64,000 nt of DNA, from positions 620,001-684,000 of the forward strand of contig NZ_CP120233.1 in the NCBI RefSeq assembly GCF_030012985.1, written 5' to 3'. Below, piece after piece: positions 10,363 through 20,247 of the stretch (positions are counted from its first letter, which is position 1; every line of letters begins with the position of its first letter). Origin of the DNA: Microbulbifer sp. VAAF005 (GTDB lineage Bacteria > Pseudomonadota > Gammaproteobacteria > Pseudomonadales > Cellvibrionaceae). The notes under the pieces were generated by a model. It ran no database searches. It was not told the origin of the DNA and was given only the letters and a program-made list of their open reading frames with translations. The position numbers were made by a program, and so were the translations under genes.

Positions 10363-10854
10363 CTAGCTCTTACGCTCAGCTTCCCTTCTTAAAAAATATC
10401 CACCTACCAACCTTTTCAAATCGTAAGTCTGAATGCGCTCAGGACTAAACATAACAACAGTTAGCGAATCGATAACTCCTACCGCTGAAGACTGCTCTAC
10501 AACCTTTCCGTTTAACAAGAAAATAACTTGTGGAACACTACTATCCCCACCTATCCACTCTCTGCCATCAGCCAGGAGAATTTTATTTTTTGACGAAGTT
10601 AAATCTAGGTAAGACTTTTCCCCTAGAGCACCAAGCCCACCTTTAGCTGTTAGCTCCTGCTCAAAAACAAATCGATTTAACAACTTAGCAACATCACTAA
10701 ACTGAAGATTATTTTCATCTGCAAATGTATCCACAACTTTAACCAGTTCTGGAAGCAAAGATGCATCACTTTCTTTTGTATTTAATAATTCATCTCCTCC
10801 CATACTAAAACCAGAGATAATAGTAAAAAAGAAACAACAAATTCTCTTCATCAT
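10363..10854 (-). CDS. small exported protein of unknown function
   Basis: The frame is 163 residues and starts with a hydrophobic segment after Lys-Arg ('MMKRICCFFFTIISGFSMG'), a likely signal peptide. The rest is soluble, mildly acidic and ends in an Arg/Lys-rich tail. I do not recognise the family. It is flanked by Y1 remnants on both sides and lacks an obvious toxin partner. A perfect 28-bp palindrome sits 35 bp upstream of the start. Coding potential is inferred from the clean signal peptide and the length of the frame. Confidence 0.55.
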   Translation of the reverse strand: MMKRICCFFFTIISGFSMGGDELLNTKESDASLLPELVKVVDTFADENNLQFSDVAKLLNRFVFEQELTAKGGLGALGEKSYLDLTSSKNKILLADGREWIGGDSSVPQVIFLLNGKVVEQSSAVGVIDSLTVVMFSPERIQTYDLKRLVGGYFLRREAERKS

Positions 10855-10888
10855 TATTTAAACCTATCCGTAGGAACAATTGAGGCAT

Positions 10889-10916
10889 CATACCACTTGC
10901 TGCAGCAAGTGGTATG
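10889..10916. promoter_or_regulatory. 28-bp perfect palindrome upstream of an exported protein gene
   Basis: The half-site CATACCACTTGCTG is followed immediately by its exact reverse complement. There is no loop and no T-run, so it is not a standard terminator. Its position 35 bp before the start of the 10854-10363 gene fits a dimeric regulator site, but a REP-like hairpin is also possible. Confidence 0.45.
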
Positions 10917-11049
10917 GATTAGATACATTGTCAGAATAACAAATAAAAGCAATATTATAGTAAACTCGACCTACGGCGCTCAGAACACTCACTCTCAGCC
11001 CCTGAAGCAAACCAACTGCTAGGGATGCGCAATTAAGAAAACTCTACCC

Positions 11050-11720
11050 CCTAAAGGTCGTCACTTTAAGCACCAAAAATATTGACATAGCAGGGGCCAC
11101 TGGATCAAATACTGTATAATCATACACTCAGCCAAAGATCGATGCCTTTACCTCGTAGCGCACAATTCTCGCTAGACACTACCCCCTACTACCATTTCGT
11201 CTCCCGCTGTTTGCGAAAGGCATTCCTGTGTGGTAGAGATATGGAATCTGGTAATGACTATGAGCATCGCCGTGAGTGAATTGAATCCAGAATGCATAAT
11301 CTGGCCTCGATCTTTGCCCTTGATATCGCTGCCTATGCAATTATGAGTAACCGCTACCATATCGTACTTTATATCGACAAAGAAAACCGCTGAATTGGCC
11401 CGTCGCTACCGTTTTAAAGGTTTGGGGGGATCTGTGGAGACAGTAGAGCAAGCCTGTATACAGCTCAATAAACGCTGGATGCACGGTATAGGCGACTGTC
11501 GGCCCCTGCTTTCTGCAGTACCCTGCTGATTATCCCCCTCCTGAGCTGCCTTCGTTCCTTTTGCTTTTTACCTAAAACCTAATTCTTGGCCTTTTCACTA
11601 CATCTTAGTATCAAGCAAAGGAGAAATAGCCGCCAAGAGTTATCTACAGCTTAGCTAACACCTCCCCCTCAATTCATGGATGTCCAGAATCCTCAGGAAT
11701 CCTCAGCACTTCTTTCTAAT
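11050..11720 (+). pseudogene. internally deleted Y1 element
   Basis: The left part (11050-11390) matches the element's 5' non-coding region and transposase codons 1 to about 80, including a mutated HUH ('NRYHIVLYID'). An in-frame TGA near 11278 interrupts it. It then jumps directly to the C-terminal 'GLGGSVETVEQACIQLNKRW' (11420-11525) and the 3' tail. The central third with the catalytic Tyr is deleted. This is the form a MITE-like derivative would take. Confidence 0.75.
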
Positions 11721-11842
11721 CTTTGGGTGTCTGAATTTATTGGCCGATTCAGCTCGGCACACTAGGCGTCCTAAATTAATTTGCCAAGCGGTATAGGTAT
11801 TCAGTGCGACCTGAATTTGAATTTACCCTATTAGAAATCAAT

Positions 11843-12262
11843 TTACGGATGAATTCGTACAATAGACTCAAGCCCCCCACTAAAAGCGCCAGAATTACCT
11901 CTTTCACCAGCATTGAAAATCCCTTCTGCAATTACATATTTCCCATTTAAGAAGCTCATATCCTCCCCCCCATCTTTTATGTAAAGATAAATTCCATTCT
12001 GATCAATGAGAAACTTTTCCGACCCTTCATCAAGGTAAATAGCTGCATCTCTACCCTCCGAGAAAAAAACACCTTGAACTATAATTTTATCCCCATGAAA
12101 ATCGCTCCCATTCGCGATTAAACTAACTATTGACACGAAGCACTTATCATTTTGACAAGAATCAACTTTAGCTACTGCATTGCAGGATAAGGAAATGGAG
12201 ATAAAATAAATTACTAAGTGTAAACTAATTACTACATTCTTCATATTCATGGAGCGCTCCAA
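11843..12262 (-). CDS. small exported protein, possible OB-fold, unknown function
   Basis: ATG at 12250 gives about 135 residues with a signal peptide ('VVISLHLVIYFISISLSCNA'). The mature part has a pattern of short beta strands ('GDKIIVQGVF', 'AIYLDEG', 'GIYLYIKDG', 'GKYVIAEGIF', 'LESIVRI') that resembles small exported OB-fold proteins. This is inference, as no motif is diagnostic. A decayed copy lies at 7163-7384. Y1 remnants flank it on both sides. It could be an orphan immunity gene, but no toxin remnant is visible next to it. Confidence 0.55.
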   Translation of the reverse strand: MERSMNMKNVVISLHLVIYFISISLSCNAVAKVDSCQNDKCFVSIVSLIANGSDFHGDKIIVQGVFFSEGRDAAIYLDEGSEKFLIDQNGIYLYIKDGGEDMSFLNGKYVIAEGIFNAGERGNSGAFSGGLESIVRIHP

Positions 12263-12390
12263 GCATTTATGTCTTCACTAACCGTAGAAACATGAGTTTT
12301 AACGGCTTGTTAGATTTGCAGTCATTATAATATACATTAAAACTAAATTTCTTAAGCCTACCACCTGGCGTGGCAATATAGGCATCGACT

Positions 12391-13541
12391 CAATGCCCTT
12401 ACCTCGTAGCGCGCAAGTCTCGTTAACGCCACCCCCGCTACCATTGCGTCTTCCACTGCGTGCGGAGGGCATTTCTGTGTGGTAGAGATATGGAGCCTGG
12501 TACGACGCGAGTGGATTGAATCCAGAATGCATAATCTAGCTTCAATCTTTGCCCTTGATATCGCTGCCTATGCAGTTATGAGTAATCACTACCATATCGT
12601 ACTTTATATCGACAAAGAGAAAGCGCTGAATTGGCCGGATACCGAGGTCATTATCCGTTGGCAGAAACTATTCAAAGCTTCCAATTTGGCCCGTCTCTAC
12701 CTTCAAGGGGACACTCTCGATCACTGTGAGATGAGAAAACTAAAGGAAATCATCGCTCTATGGCGAGATCGCTTGATGGATCTTAGCTGGTTTATGCGTT
12801 GCTTAAACGAGTCTATCGCCCGCCAGGCCAATGCCGAAGATAATTGTACAGGCCGCTTCTGGGAAGGTCGTTTCAAGTCCCAGGCTTTATTAGATGAAAG
12901 AGCCCTTGCTGCCTGTATGGCCTATGTCGACCTCAACCCTATCCGTGCCAATATGGCAAAAACACCAGAAGACTCTAATCATACCTCGATCCAACAACGT
13001 ATTCGTGCAGCAATCTTAGGTGAACAACCCAAAGAACTTCTACCACTTGTAGGTGGAGAGCGCCTAAATATGCCTAAAGGGCTTCCCTTTCAGTTGGGCC
13101 ACTATTTGGAGCTAGTGGACTGGAGTGGTCGACATCTAGCCCCCAGAAAACGAGGTTATATTGCTGAAAGCACGCCACCCATCCTCAAACGACTAGGCAT
13201 CTCACCAAAACACTGGCTATACCTCAACAGAAACTTTGAAAGTCGCTTCAAAGGATTGGTGGGATCAGTGGAGACAGTACAACAAGCCTGTATACAGCTC
13301 AATAAACGCTGGGTGCACGGTATAGGCGACTGTCGGCGCTTCCTTTCTGCAGCATCCCGCTAGTTACCACCCAATCTATCGATACTTCTCCTCCCGGCTT
13401 GTATCCAAACCAAGATTTTCCAACCCCAAGTATATCTTCTCAGTCTTTCACTGCACCTTAACACTAAACCAGAAAGAAATAGTCGCTAGAGCTGGTACTA
13501 ACAACACGGCTCGTACCTCTATCTAATCTTTGGGTGTCCAG
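12391..13541 (+). pseudogene. Y1 transposase element copy D with damaged 5' end
   Basis: Codons 1-11 ('MPLPRSAQVSL') are present at 12391, but deletions shift the frame and a TAG follows. The long open stretch 12479-13363 (from a GTG) carries residues from about 45 onward, including the HUH motif ('NHYHIVLYID') and the catalytic Tyr region ('AYVDLNPIRANM'). The right terminal repeat TGGGTGTCCAG lies at 13531-13541, but I see no matching left repeat. The conserved core suggests recent decay. A shortened protein lacking the first beta strand is unlikely to be active. Confidence 0.8.
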
Positions 13542-13704
13542 GATGATTTTCTGTACTATCCGATACTACAACTTAATCTTAAATAAGCAGACTTTTGAAT
13601 TGCGGGCTAAGGCTTTCACTAACGGAACGGTAGATATCACTAACCGCTCCTGCACAAAAAATAACCAGCCCACAACCCAGATAGTAGCCGCTTGACAAAG
13701 AAGA

Positions 13705-13726
13705 CACCTAAAATAGGTGCCTTTTT
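13705..13726 (+). terminator. intrinsic terminator-like hairpin
   Basis: CACCTA-AAA-TAGGTG is followed by CC and five Ts on the plus strand. It lies 57 bp beyond the stop of the minus-strand PLC-like gene and after the Y1 copy D on the plus strand, so it could end transcription leaving the Y1 element. Confidence 0.5.
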
Positions 13727-13782
13727 CCTCAAGATATAGCCTTTTAATCTTTTATTTAAGGTAAGTTTTTAGATGGCATGTA

Positions 13783-16656
13783 TTACAAGCCCATATCAAA
13801 ATTATTGTCACTAGCACACTGTTCATCTGGATATGGGAAGCTTTCACTCAGCGTTTTATAAGCAGAGCCCGCATCAAGAATCCACTCAAAACCTATCAAA
13901 GAGGGGTTCGTCACTCCAGAAGTTAACGGTCCTTTAAATAACCCGTTAAACAAAGACTCTCTAGCACTCCCGTCCTGCCAAAGCACGAAACCTGAGCTGG
14001 AAGAGTAATTATCGAAGAAGCGATACTTATCTTCGCTACCAATAGATCTTGGTAACGGAGGAGCACATGTCATCCACTGATGGTTACCGTCGATACTTTT
14101 GAAGGCTCCCGCAACTAAGTTATCTGCGCTTACCCCATTAAAAGTAGACTCACTCAAACCCTGGGTCCTTGCCAAGGCTTTCAGGCCCTCGGCATCCAGT
14201 AAGGCTAGTTTTGCCAAAGTAATTGCGTTGGCAACTACCGGATAACCACTTGCACTATAATCGCCATTGCCATCCAGCTGCATCTCTGCTGTAACCCTAT
14301 AGGCCATATCCGGGATTTTAACTAAATGTTCACTGTGCGACTCATTTTTTGAGTACCAGGTATTTAGTGCCGTATCGGTCATGGGTGCATCAAGCAGATC
14401 GATTAGCTCCTTGAACTCGGTGGGCAGCATATCTTCCACCTCTTCAATCGCATACTCTTTTACTTCTTCTTTTAACCCATCGATTACCTTTCGAAGCTCC
14501 TCCCTTGCATCAATCAAGCCTACAGGTATTGGAGCACTATCAAGAATATCTAAAACATTGGAGAGCGCCTCAATTATACCACTAGTATTTTTCCATATAT
14601 CACAAGCCTGTGACGGAACACCTATAAAGGTGGGGCCATAACAAGATACCCAATCTGACAAAGGATCTACATTGCTAGCATTTTCATTCATGGTATTGAC
14701 CATCATGGTAGCGGTAGTGCGAGTATATTCAGTCATTGCAACATCAATACTTGATTGCCACATTTCGAATATTGACTGAACTGGACTCACATTGCTATTT
14801 AGCAGCTGCATCAAGTCTACAGCAGCATCTTGAATAGCGTATAAGTGGTCCTCAGCCTCCTTCATCTCTTCATAAGCAGCTTCTACATCCTCAATATTCT
14901 TTTCTGCCATATCATTAACTTCGTCCTCAAGCTTATGGATGGCATTAAGAGCTGCATAGTCTGCTGAATAAACCATCTTTGATAAATTTTCACAAACTCC
15001 CACATCATCAGAGGCCAATTTTTCTGCTTCAAAATGAATTACTATCTTTCCTGAACTAGATTCTTTAACCCAGAAACGGTCTACATAATCATAAGAGGTG
15101 GATACACGAACATTCCAGTCATAGGTTTTATTGTTAACGATGGGGACAACAACATCACCAACAGCAATGGGAACAAACGGTGCAGGGATTATCTCCCGAG
15201 TCAATTCAAGAGCTGCCAAAACCCCACTATTTATTAAAGGCAAGTGCCCTAGAGCAAAATTTCTTGTATACGCTATCTGTTCTGATTCAATATCAGCCTT
15301 TAGATTTTCGGACCACTCATTAAAATATGAATCAGAGAAAACTTCATATGCCGAGATGCCATTACCTGTCTCAGTCCAGTGATCCCCATCATCCCCACCA
15401 AATAGACTACCAAATAAACCTAGCGGATCCAGAGAATACTCAACAACCTCCTCCACACTATCAAGACCCAACATATTGGCAACCGGATCAAGATTAATTG
15501 CCTCATCAACCAAGCCAGTGGGGTCAATTGATTTAATTGCAAATTCGCAGCCATTAATAGCTACCTCACTGCGCCAATCTAAAAGCGCCTCTTCAAGCTC
15601 TTGCCTCTTATTGGTCAGATCAGAGTAAGAAGATTGAGCTTTATCCAGCGCAGAAGTTACTGAATCAAACCCAAAATCTTCAAAGTCTCGCTTATAACTA
15701 AGAAGTTTGCTATTAATTGATTGGAGCTTATCTATTGCAACATTGGTTTCGTCAATAAGATCATTACCAATATCTACAAGATCACTGGCAAGTGATTCTG
15801 GCACAGAATAACCCGCATAGTATTCGATAAGATACTGAACTACCCAAACATCAATAGTGTGCCAATATCCTCTAGCGTCCGTTGCCTGCCGATATAATTC
15901 CTCTCTAAACTTTGAAATCGCAGCTAAATGAGAAGCCATCGGGTTTTTTTCATATTGTTCTGTAGGGATATCCGCATAAATTAACTTATCCCTTAGAAAC
16001 TCAAATAGCTCATCATCATTCAAGTCAATCCTCTGATAAGGCTCGCCAAGTGCCTCACCCAGGTAATCACGTAACACCGGCACCCTTGAATCGATATAAG
16101 ATTCAAGGGCAATATGGCGCTTTTCGTTTAGACTTTCGCCATCAAAAATAGCGAAAATATCACCCGAATACTGATTTACGTATGTATGAGCAAACACATC
16201 TGCCGAAGCATGCCCGAGATATCCATAGACATACGCCTTACCCGTATTTGAGGCATCCTTTTGAGTCAACAAGTACTTCAGCCAATCGTCTGTGTTATAG
16301 CGCGTACTATCCTCTTGGACTATTGCATCTCCAGCTTCATTCTTATCCAAAGCTCCAGGGTGAACACTGGTCTGCCCAACTACGAAATCAGGAGAAGCAT
16401 CAGGCCCTATATTGCCAAGCAGATAAGCGGACTGGTTCTCTAGGATCGCAGAAGAAACATCATCAGGAACATCAATATCATAGTAATTATTATTGATTTC
16501 AAAAGTGACCCTGCCATCATCAGCAAGGTCATTAATCACTTGCTGCCCAACAAACACATGGCTCTTTAGCTTAAAAGCCCAACCCTGATTAGTTGCCAAT
16601 AACCCTAAAAGAAGACAAGCAAACTGCCTCCCTAATCCTTTTCCCTTATAAAACAT
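13783..16656 (-). CDS. large exported protein with N-terminal zinc-dependent phospholipase C-like domain
   Basis: This 957-residue protein has a signal peptide (about residues 1-27, ending GWA). The first 200 residues look like the Zn-dependent PLC/S1-P1 nuclease fold: 'KLKSHVFVGQQVI' with H33, 'GNIGPDASPD' with D86, 'YGYLGHASADVFAHTY' with H149, D153 and H157, and 'EKRHIALESYID' with H181 and E185. These are plausible zinc ligands. Residues about 280-360 and 560-760 are predicted helical or coiled-coil. The C-terminal 200 residues are unassigned. It may hydrolyse phospholipids outside the cell or in the periplasm (inference). It appears to be a single-gene unit. Confidence 0.75.
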   Translation of the reverse strand: MFYKGKGLGRQFACLLLGLLATNQGWAFKLKSHVFVGQQVINDLADDGRVTFEINNNYYDIDVPDDVSSAILENQSAYLLGNIGPDASPDFVVGQTSVHPGALDKNEAGDAIVQEDSTRYNTDDWLKYLLTQKDASNTGKAYVYGYLGHASADVFAHTYVNQYSGDIFAIFDGESLNEKRHIALESYIDSRVPVLRDYLGEALGEPYQRIDLNDDELFEFLRDKLIYADIPTEQYEKNPMASHLAAISKFREELYRQATDARGYWHTIDVWVVQYLIEYYAGYSVPESLASDLVDIGNDLIDETNVAIDKLQSINSKLLSYKRDFEDFGFDSVTSALDKAQSSYSDLTNKRQELEEALLDWRSEVAINGCEFAIKSIDPTGLVDEAINLDPVANMLGLDSVEEVVEYSLDPLGLFGSLFGGDDGDHWTETGNGISAYEVFSDSYFNEWSENLKADIESEQIAYTRNFALGHLPLINSGVLAALELTREIIPAPFVPIAVGDVVVPIVNNKTYDWNVRVSTSYDYVDRFWVKESSSGKIVIHFEAEKLASDDVGVCENLSKMVYSADYAALNAIHKLEDEVNDMAEKNIEDVEAAYEEMKEAEDHLYAIQDAAVDLMQLLNSNVSPVQSIFEMWQSSIDVAMTEYTRTTATMMVNTMNENASNVDPLSDWVSCYGPTFIGVPSQACDIWKNTSGIIEALSNVLDILDSAPIPVGLIDAREELRKVIDGLKEEVKEYAIEEVEDMLPTEFKELIDLLDAPMTDTALNTWYSKNESHSEHLVKIPDMAYRVTAEMQLDGNGDYSASGYPVVANAITLAKLALLDAEGLKALARTQGLSESTFNGVSADNLVAGAFKSIDGNHQWMTCAPPLPRSIGSEDKYRFFDNYSSSSGFVLWQDGSARESLFNGLFKGPLTSGVTNPSLIGFEWILDAGSAYKTLSESFPYPDEQCASDNNFDMGL

Positions 16657-16799
16657 CTTAAATATTTCCTTATAACAAAAGGGTGACTATATCAAACAAA
16701 TAGATTTTCCTTAACTTATCCATCTAACAATAAGTAAAACATATTCAAGAGAGGAGAGTTTAAACAGTGGCTGGAGTCGATACCTGCTATCTACCATCG

Positions 16800-16920
16800 G
16801 CAGTGATCCAATGCTTCTGGACACTTCACCAGGATAGTAAAACTGCCAAGTGAGATCCAACATGACAATAAAAGATATCAGTCGGCATTTCGGACTGAAG
16901 CCCAAGGAAGGCATCGCAAC
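16800..16920 (+). pseudogene. remnant of an IS3-family left end and orfA start
   Basis: About 110 bases resemble the left end of the IS3 element at 45567: 'CTTCTGGACACTTCACCAGG', then a degenerate 'AACATGACAA' start region and the first orfA codons. Everything downstream is missing. The minus-strand reading over this interval is a shadow. Confidence 0.5.
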
Positions 16921-17005
16921 CTTAACCTCTGAATAGGAGGGCTAATCCCTAAAGGGAAACCTGCCACAGCGAATAAGAGAACACTATCTTTGAGTATCTA
17001 GGATT

Positions 17006-18300
17006 CTATCGTCCACCAGTAGTAAAAGCCGCACCCTGACCAGCACCCTGTGTCCCTCCCTGGCCAGAATCACTAAGAACGGTAAAGCTGGTAACATTCC
17101 CATTACCATCCACTACTGCGGCAACCGTTTCTGTCCTCTTGATCCGGCTACCGGTTTTACTGATTTTCGCCTTACCAATAACTACTTTTAATGCCTTCTG
17201 CCCACTCTCAGTTGTAGGATCATCTTCGCTCTTAGAGCGCCCATTGTGCTTTTGCCCCGTATCACCTTTATTTTCCACATAACCTGTAGGGTCAGTCGCC
17301 GCCAATGGATTATTCATCACATAGCTATAGGCATTCAGGCTCTGGCTGTCCTGAGGGTCCAAAATAATCGGATCTGGAGAAAGAAAGCGGCCGAGCTGAT
17401 AATCATACACCCTGCCGCGCATATGAATCAGCTTTTGGTCGTTCAGGTGGCGGTGGCCAGTAAAGCCCTGGTCGGTTGTGTTAAAGCTATCCAGGTTGTC
17501 CTGCCCCTGGAAGTCCCGGCTTTGGCCGAAGGGATCATAGCTGCGGAACTGCCTGACAAAATCACTATCACCAGGCTGCAAGTTGGCATCGACAATGGTG
17601 GTGATACTGCCGAGGCGGTCTTGCAGTAGGATGCTTTGCTCTATGGTTTCGTTTTCACGGGTAATTACCAGGTAGCCACCGTGGGTGGTGCGCTCTTTGG
17701 TGGAGCTGCTGGTGGTGATCTCTTCGTAATTGCCGATATAGAGGGTGGTGGTAACGTTGCTACCCTCTGTCTCCACTTTTTTATAGGCATCGATACCGGT
17801 GCCGTAGAAATACTCGGTGACGATGCCATTGCGTTCGATACGATTGGCTTGGTTGTAGTTGTCGTATCCCACACTGAGGCCATCAATGCCAGTAATCAGG
17901 TTGCCGGCGTTGTCGTAAACCAGGCTGTGGCTTTGGCCATCGGTGGTGGTGACTTGACGTACGGCGTGGGGGCCGGCGTTGCCGCCGGCACTTCTGGCAC
18001 TGTTGCCGTAGCTCAGACTGGTGGCGTAGTCGCTTTTTGAAGTGAGATTACCGACGGCGTCGTAGGTGTAGTTTACGCTGCGGTCGTACTGTGGGTAGTC
18101 ACTGGAGGTGACAGTCTGGCTTTCCAGGCGGTGCAGCGTGTCGTAGCTGTAGGCGTAATCCAGGCCGTTGTGCTGGTGGGTTTCGCCGGTAACCCGGCCG
18201 AGCTTATCGTAGAAGGTGTCAGTCACTTAGTTGTTGGCATCGGTGCTGACAGTGCGCTCACCGAAGGCGTTGTATTCGAAGCTGCTGTGGCCGCTGCTGG
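17006..18300 (-). pseudogene. RHS scaffold B fragment without toxin (copy B0)
   Basis: YD repeats ('YDKLGRVTGE', 'YSYDTLHRLESQ') lead to the RHS core '[16 protein letters not shown]' and 'YSYVMNNPLAATDPTGY'. The scaffold B linker ('DPTTESGQKAL', 'SKTGSRIKRTETVAA') ends at 17006 after 'GAAFTTGGR' without reaching a toxin or the junction motif. Upstream, the frame continues to 18300 but is cut by a TAA at 18227-18229 where sister copies have an Arg codon. At 18300/18301 the RHS sequence stops abruptly, at the same point as in the copies ending near 24420 and 33148. There is no N-terminus or signal peptide, so it is a displaced body. Confidence 0.8.
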
Positions 18301-18905
18301 AACATTAATAATTTTTATTTTTTTACTCTGCCTTTTAAATCAGAGAAGGTTCCAATTTAAGCTGCAACTTTTAATAGGAAAGTGAGATTTTATGGATAAA
18401 AGACCATAAAAAAATAGGCACGAAAATGATCTTATTGGATTTTATTCAGTTTGTTTTAGTGTCAAAGCTGCGTAAAATTGATAGATATTTATCGATATTT
18501 TGGCCGTAATTGAGTATGCCTGAATAGGCTCGTAGCAAAAAGATCAAGAAACCCAAGAGTTTTAAAACCCATATCTCAAAGGAGAACGGTAGCGTGACGT
18601 AAGTGTAAGTAAAAGGCGCTGACCCAAGGTGCTACCAACACCCGGGGCCAGCTAACCAAATTGATATCATACCTATCAAAGTGGCTCAGTGGATAATACG
18701 CTAGAAACCCGCTCATCTTCAATAAAGTGGAGTAGATTCAGAGGCTTGAAGAGGTTCTTCAAGCTCTGGCAGCGTTGCGTCCGTCTTTTCTTCTTCTACG
18801 CCTACCGTTCTCGTGCACCGCCCTTCACTTCTGCCTCGTATTACTTACCAAGCAATCCCCATGCGGAAGATCCGCATATGATTTTAGTATCTGTAGGCAA
18901 TGACC
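18301..18905 (+). repeat. csrA cassette leader, copy 1
   Basis: This ~600-bp non-coding block precedes csrA and is repeated at 24421-25027, 33149-33754 and 34130-34667, and in shortened form at 35510-35665. It begins with an AT-rich stretch at the RHS joint. It includes the invariant 'TGGCTCAGTGGATAATACGC' and ends in CTGTAGG(A/C)AATGACC before the csrA ATG. It likely holds the csrA promoter and leader. The short frames within it are not conserved as protein. Confidence 0.65.
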
Positions 18906-19076
18906 ATGTTGATTTTAAAGCGTAAGACTGGCGAGAACTTGAGAATTGGAACCAATATCTCAGTCACAGTATTGGAGGTTAAAGGTAATCAAGTAAAGAT
19001 AGGAATCAGCGCCCCCAGATCCCTATCCGTTCACCGCGAAGAGATTTATGTGCGTATAAAAAGGAGCAGGAAGTGA
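18906..19076 (+). CDS. csrA: CsrA-family RNA-binding regulator, copy 1
   Basis: The 56-residue product starts [15 protein letters not shown] and contains '[13 protein letters not shown]' and '[12 protein letters not shown]', the full CsrA/RsmA signature. The RNA-contacting residues L4, R6, V42 and R44 are in place. CsrA dimers bind GGA motifs in mRNA leaders and alter translation or stability. The second of two in-frame ATGs was chosen because it gives the canonical MLIL start with AGG about 8 bases upstream. It is followed at once by the 3' part of a Y1 transposase. Five complete copies in 17 kb is highly unusual, and this one differs at residues 35 and 38 (S, R) from most of the others. Confidence 0.85.
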   Translation: MLILKRKTGENLRIGTNISVTVLEVKGNQVKIGISAPRSLSVHREEIYVRIKRSRK

Positions 19077-19086
19077 GAAACTGAAC

Positions 19087-19867
19087 ATGCCGGAAGGGCT
19101 GCCCTTTCGGCTGGATCACTATTTAGAACTAATGGATTGGAGTAGTCGACATTTAGCCCCTAGAAAACGAGGTAATGTTGCTGAAAGCACGCCACCCATC
19201 CTCAAACGACTAGGCATCTCACCAAAACACTGGCTACACCTCAACAGAAACTTTGAAAGTTGCTTTAAAGGTTTGGGGGGGATCAGTGGAGACAGTACAA
19301 CAAGCCTGTATACAGCTCAATAAACGCTGGGTGCACGGTATAGGCGACTGTCGGCGCTTCCTTTCTGCAGCATCCTGCTAGTTACCACCCAATCTATCGA
19401 TACTTCTCCTCCCGGCTTGTATCCAAACCACGATTTTCCAACCCCTAGTATATTTTCTCAGTCTTTCACTGCACCTTAACACTAAACCAGAAAGAAATAG
19501 TCGCTAGGGCTGGTACTAACAGCACCGCTCGCACCTCTCTCTAATCTTTGGGTGTCCAGGAAAATATTCGAAACTTTGAAAGTCGCTTCAAAGGATTGGT
19601 GGGATCAGTGGAGACAGTACAACAAGCCTGTATACAGCTCAATAAACGCTGGGTGCACGGTATAGGCGACTGTCGGCGCTTCCTTTCTGCAGCATCCTGC
19701 TAGTTACCACCCAATCTATCGATACTTCTCCTCCCGGCTTGTATCCAAACCACGATTTTCCAACCCCTAGTATATCTTCTCAGTCATTCACTGCACCTTA
19801 ACACTAAACCAGAAAGAAATAGTCGCTAGAGCTGGTACTAACAGCACCGCTCGCGCCTCTACCTAAT
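19087..19867 (+). pseudogene. two tandem Y1 transposase 3' fragments
   Basis: The first fragment (19087-19555) picks up the Y1 transposase at 'MPEGLPFRLDHYLELMDWS', has a one-base insertion in a G run near 19278, and runs to the element's right end. The second (19570-19867) restarts within the last ~55 codons and again runs to the right end. Neither contains the HUH or Tyr motifs. The first is joined directly behind csrA copy 1. Confidence 0.8.
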
Positions 19868-19944
19868 CTTTGGGTGTCCAGGAAAATATTCTTTGGGTGT
19901 CCAGGAAAATATTCTTCCCAGGAAAATATTCTCAGGAAAATATT
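19868..19944 (+). repeat. nested tandem repeats of the Y1 element right end
   Basis: Four successive units end in the same GGAAAATATT but get shorter: 19868-19890 and 19891-19913 (23 bp, CTTTGGGTGTCCAGGAAAATATT without its last letters varying), 19914-19930 (17 bp) and 19931-19944 (14 bp). The RHS sequence begins at 19945. It looks like repeated events at one joint with increasing 5' loss. Confidence 0.75.
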
Positions 19945-20217
19945 CTCTTGATCCGGCTACCAGTTTTACTGATTTTCGCCGTTCCAATAACTTCTTTTGA
20001 TGCCTTCTGCCCACTCTCAGTAGTAGGATCATCCTCACCGTGGGAGCGCCCATTCGGCTTCTGCCCCGTATCACCGCCTTCTGCCGCATAACCCGTAGGA
20101 TCTGTCCCCGCCAGTGGATTATTCATCACATAGCTATAGGCATTCAGGCTTTGGCTATCCTGCGGGTCCAGAATAATCGGATCTGGAGAGAGGAAGCGGC
20201 CGAGCTGATAATCATAC
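19945..20217 (-). pseudogene. RHS scaffold B tail fragment interrupted by IS3
   Basis: The minus strand reads the scaffold B core end ('LSPDPIILDPQDSQSLNAYS', 'MNNPLAGTDPTGY') and linker ('GQKPNGRSHGEDDPTTES', 'SKTGSRIKR'). The IS3 element 20218-21472 splits it. The missing upstream piece ('LIHMRGRVYDYQ') continues at 21473-21530 after the 3-bp duplication TAC. The toxin part is replaced by the nested Y1 repeats at 19868-19944. Confidence 0.8.
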
Positions 20218-20247
20218 TGATCCTACCCATCAACAACGGACACACCA

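Noticed and set aside
17636..18040. long plus-strand frames opposite RHS bodies (also 22880-24244, 31974-32378, 37635-39797, 50854-53016)
   Set aside because: These are complement shadows of YD-repeat coding sequence: they recur only where RHS recurs, have repeat-driven composition and no start signals.
18680..18760. tRNA-like 'GTGGCTCAGTGGATAA' in csrA leaders
   Set aside because: It resembles a D-arm, but I could not build acceptor, anticodon and T arms around it.
18689..18925. 78-codon plus-strand frames repeated before csrA (also 24811-25047, 33538-33774, 34453-34674)
   Set aside because: They start at GTG without a ribosome binding site, overlap the csrA start, change their C-terminus in copy 4, and are repeated only because the csrA leader is duplicated.
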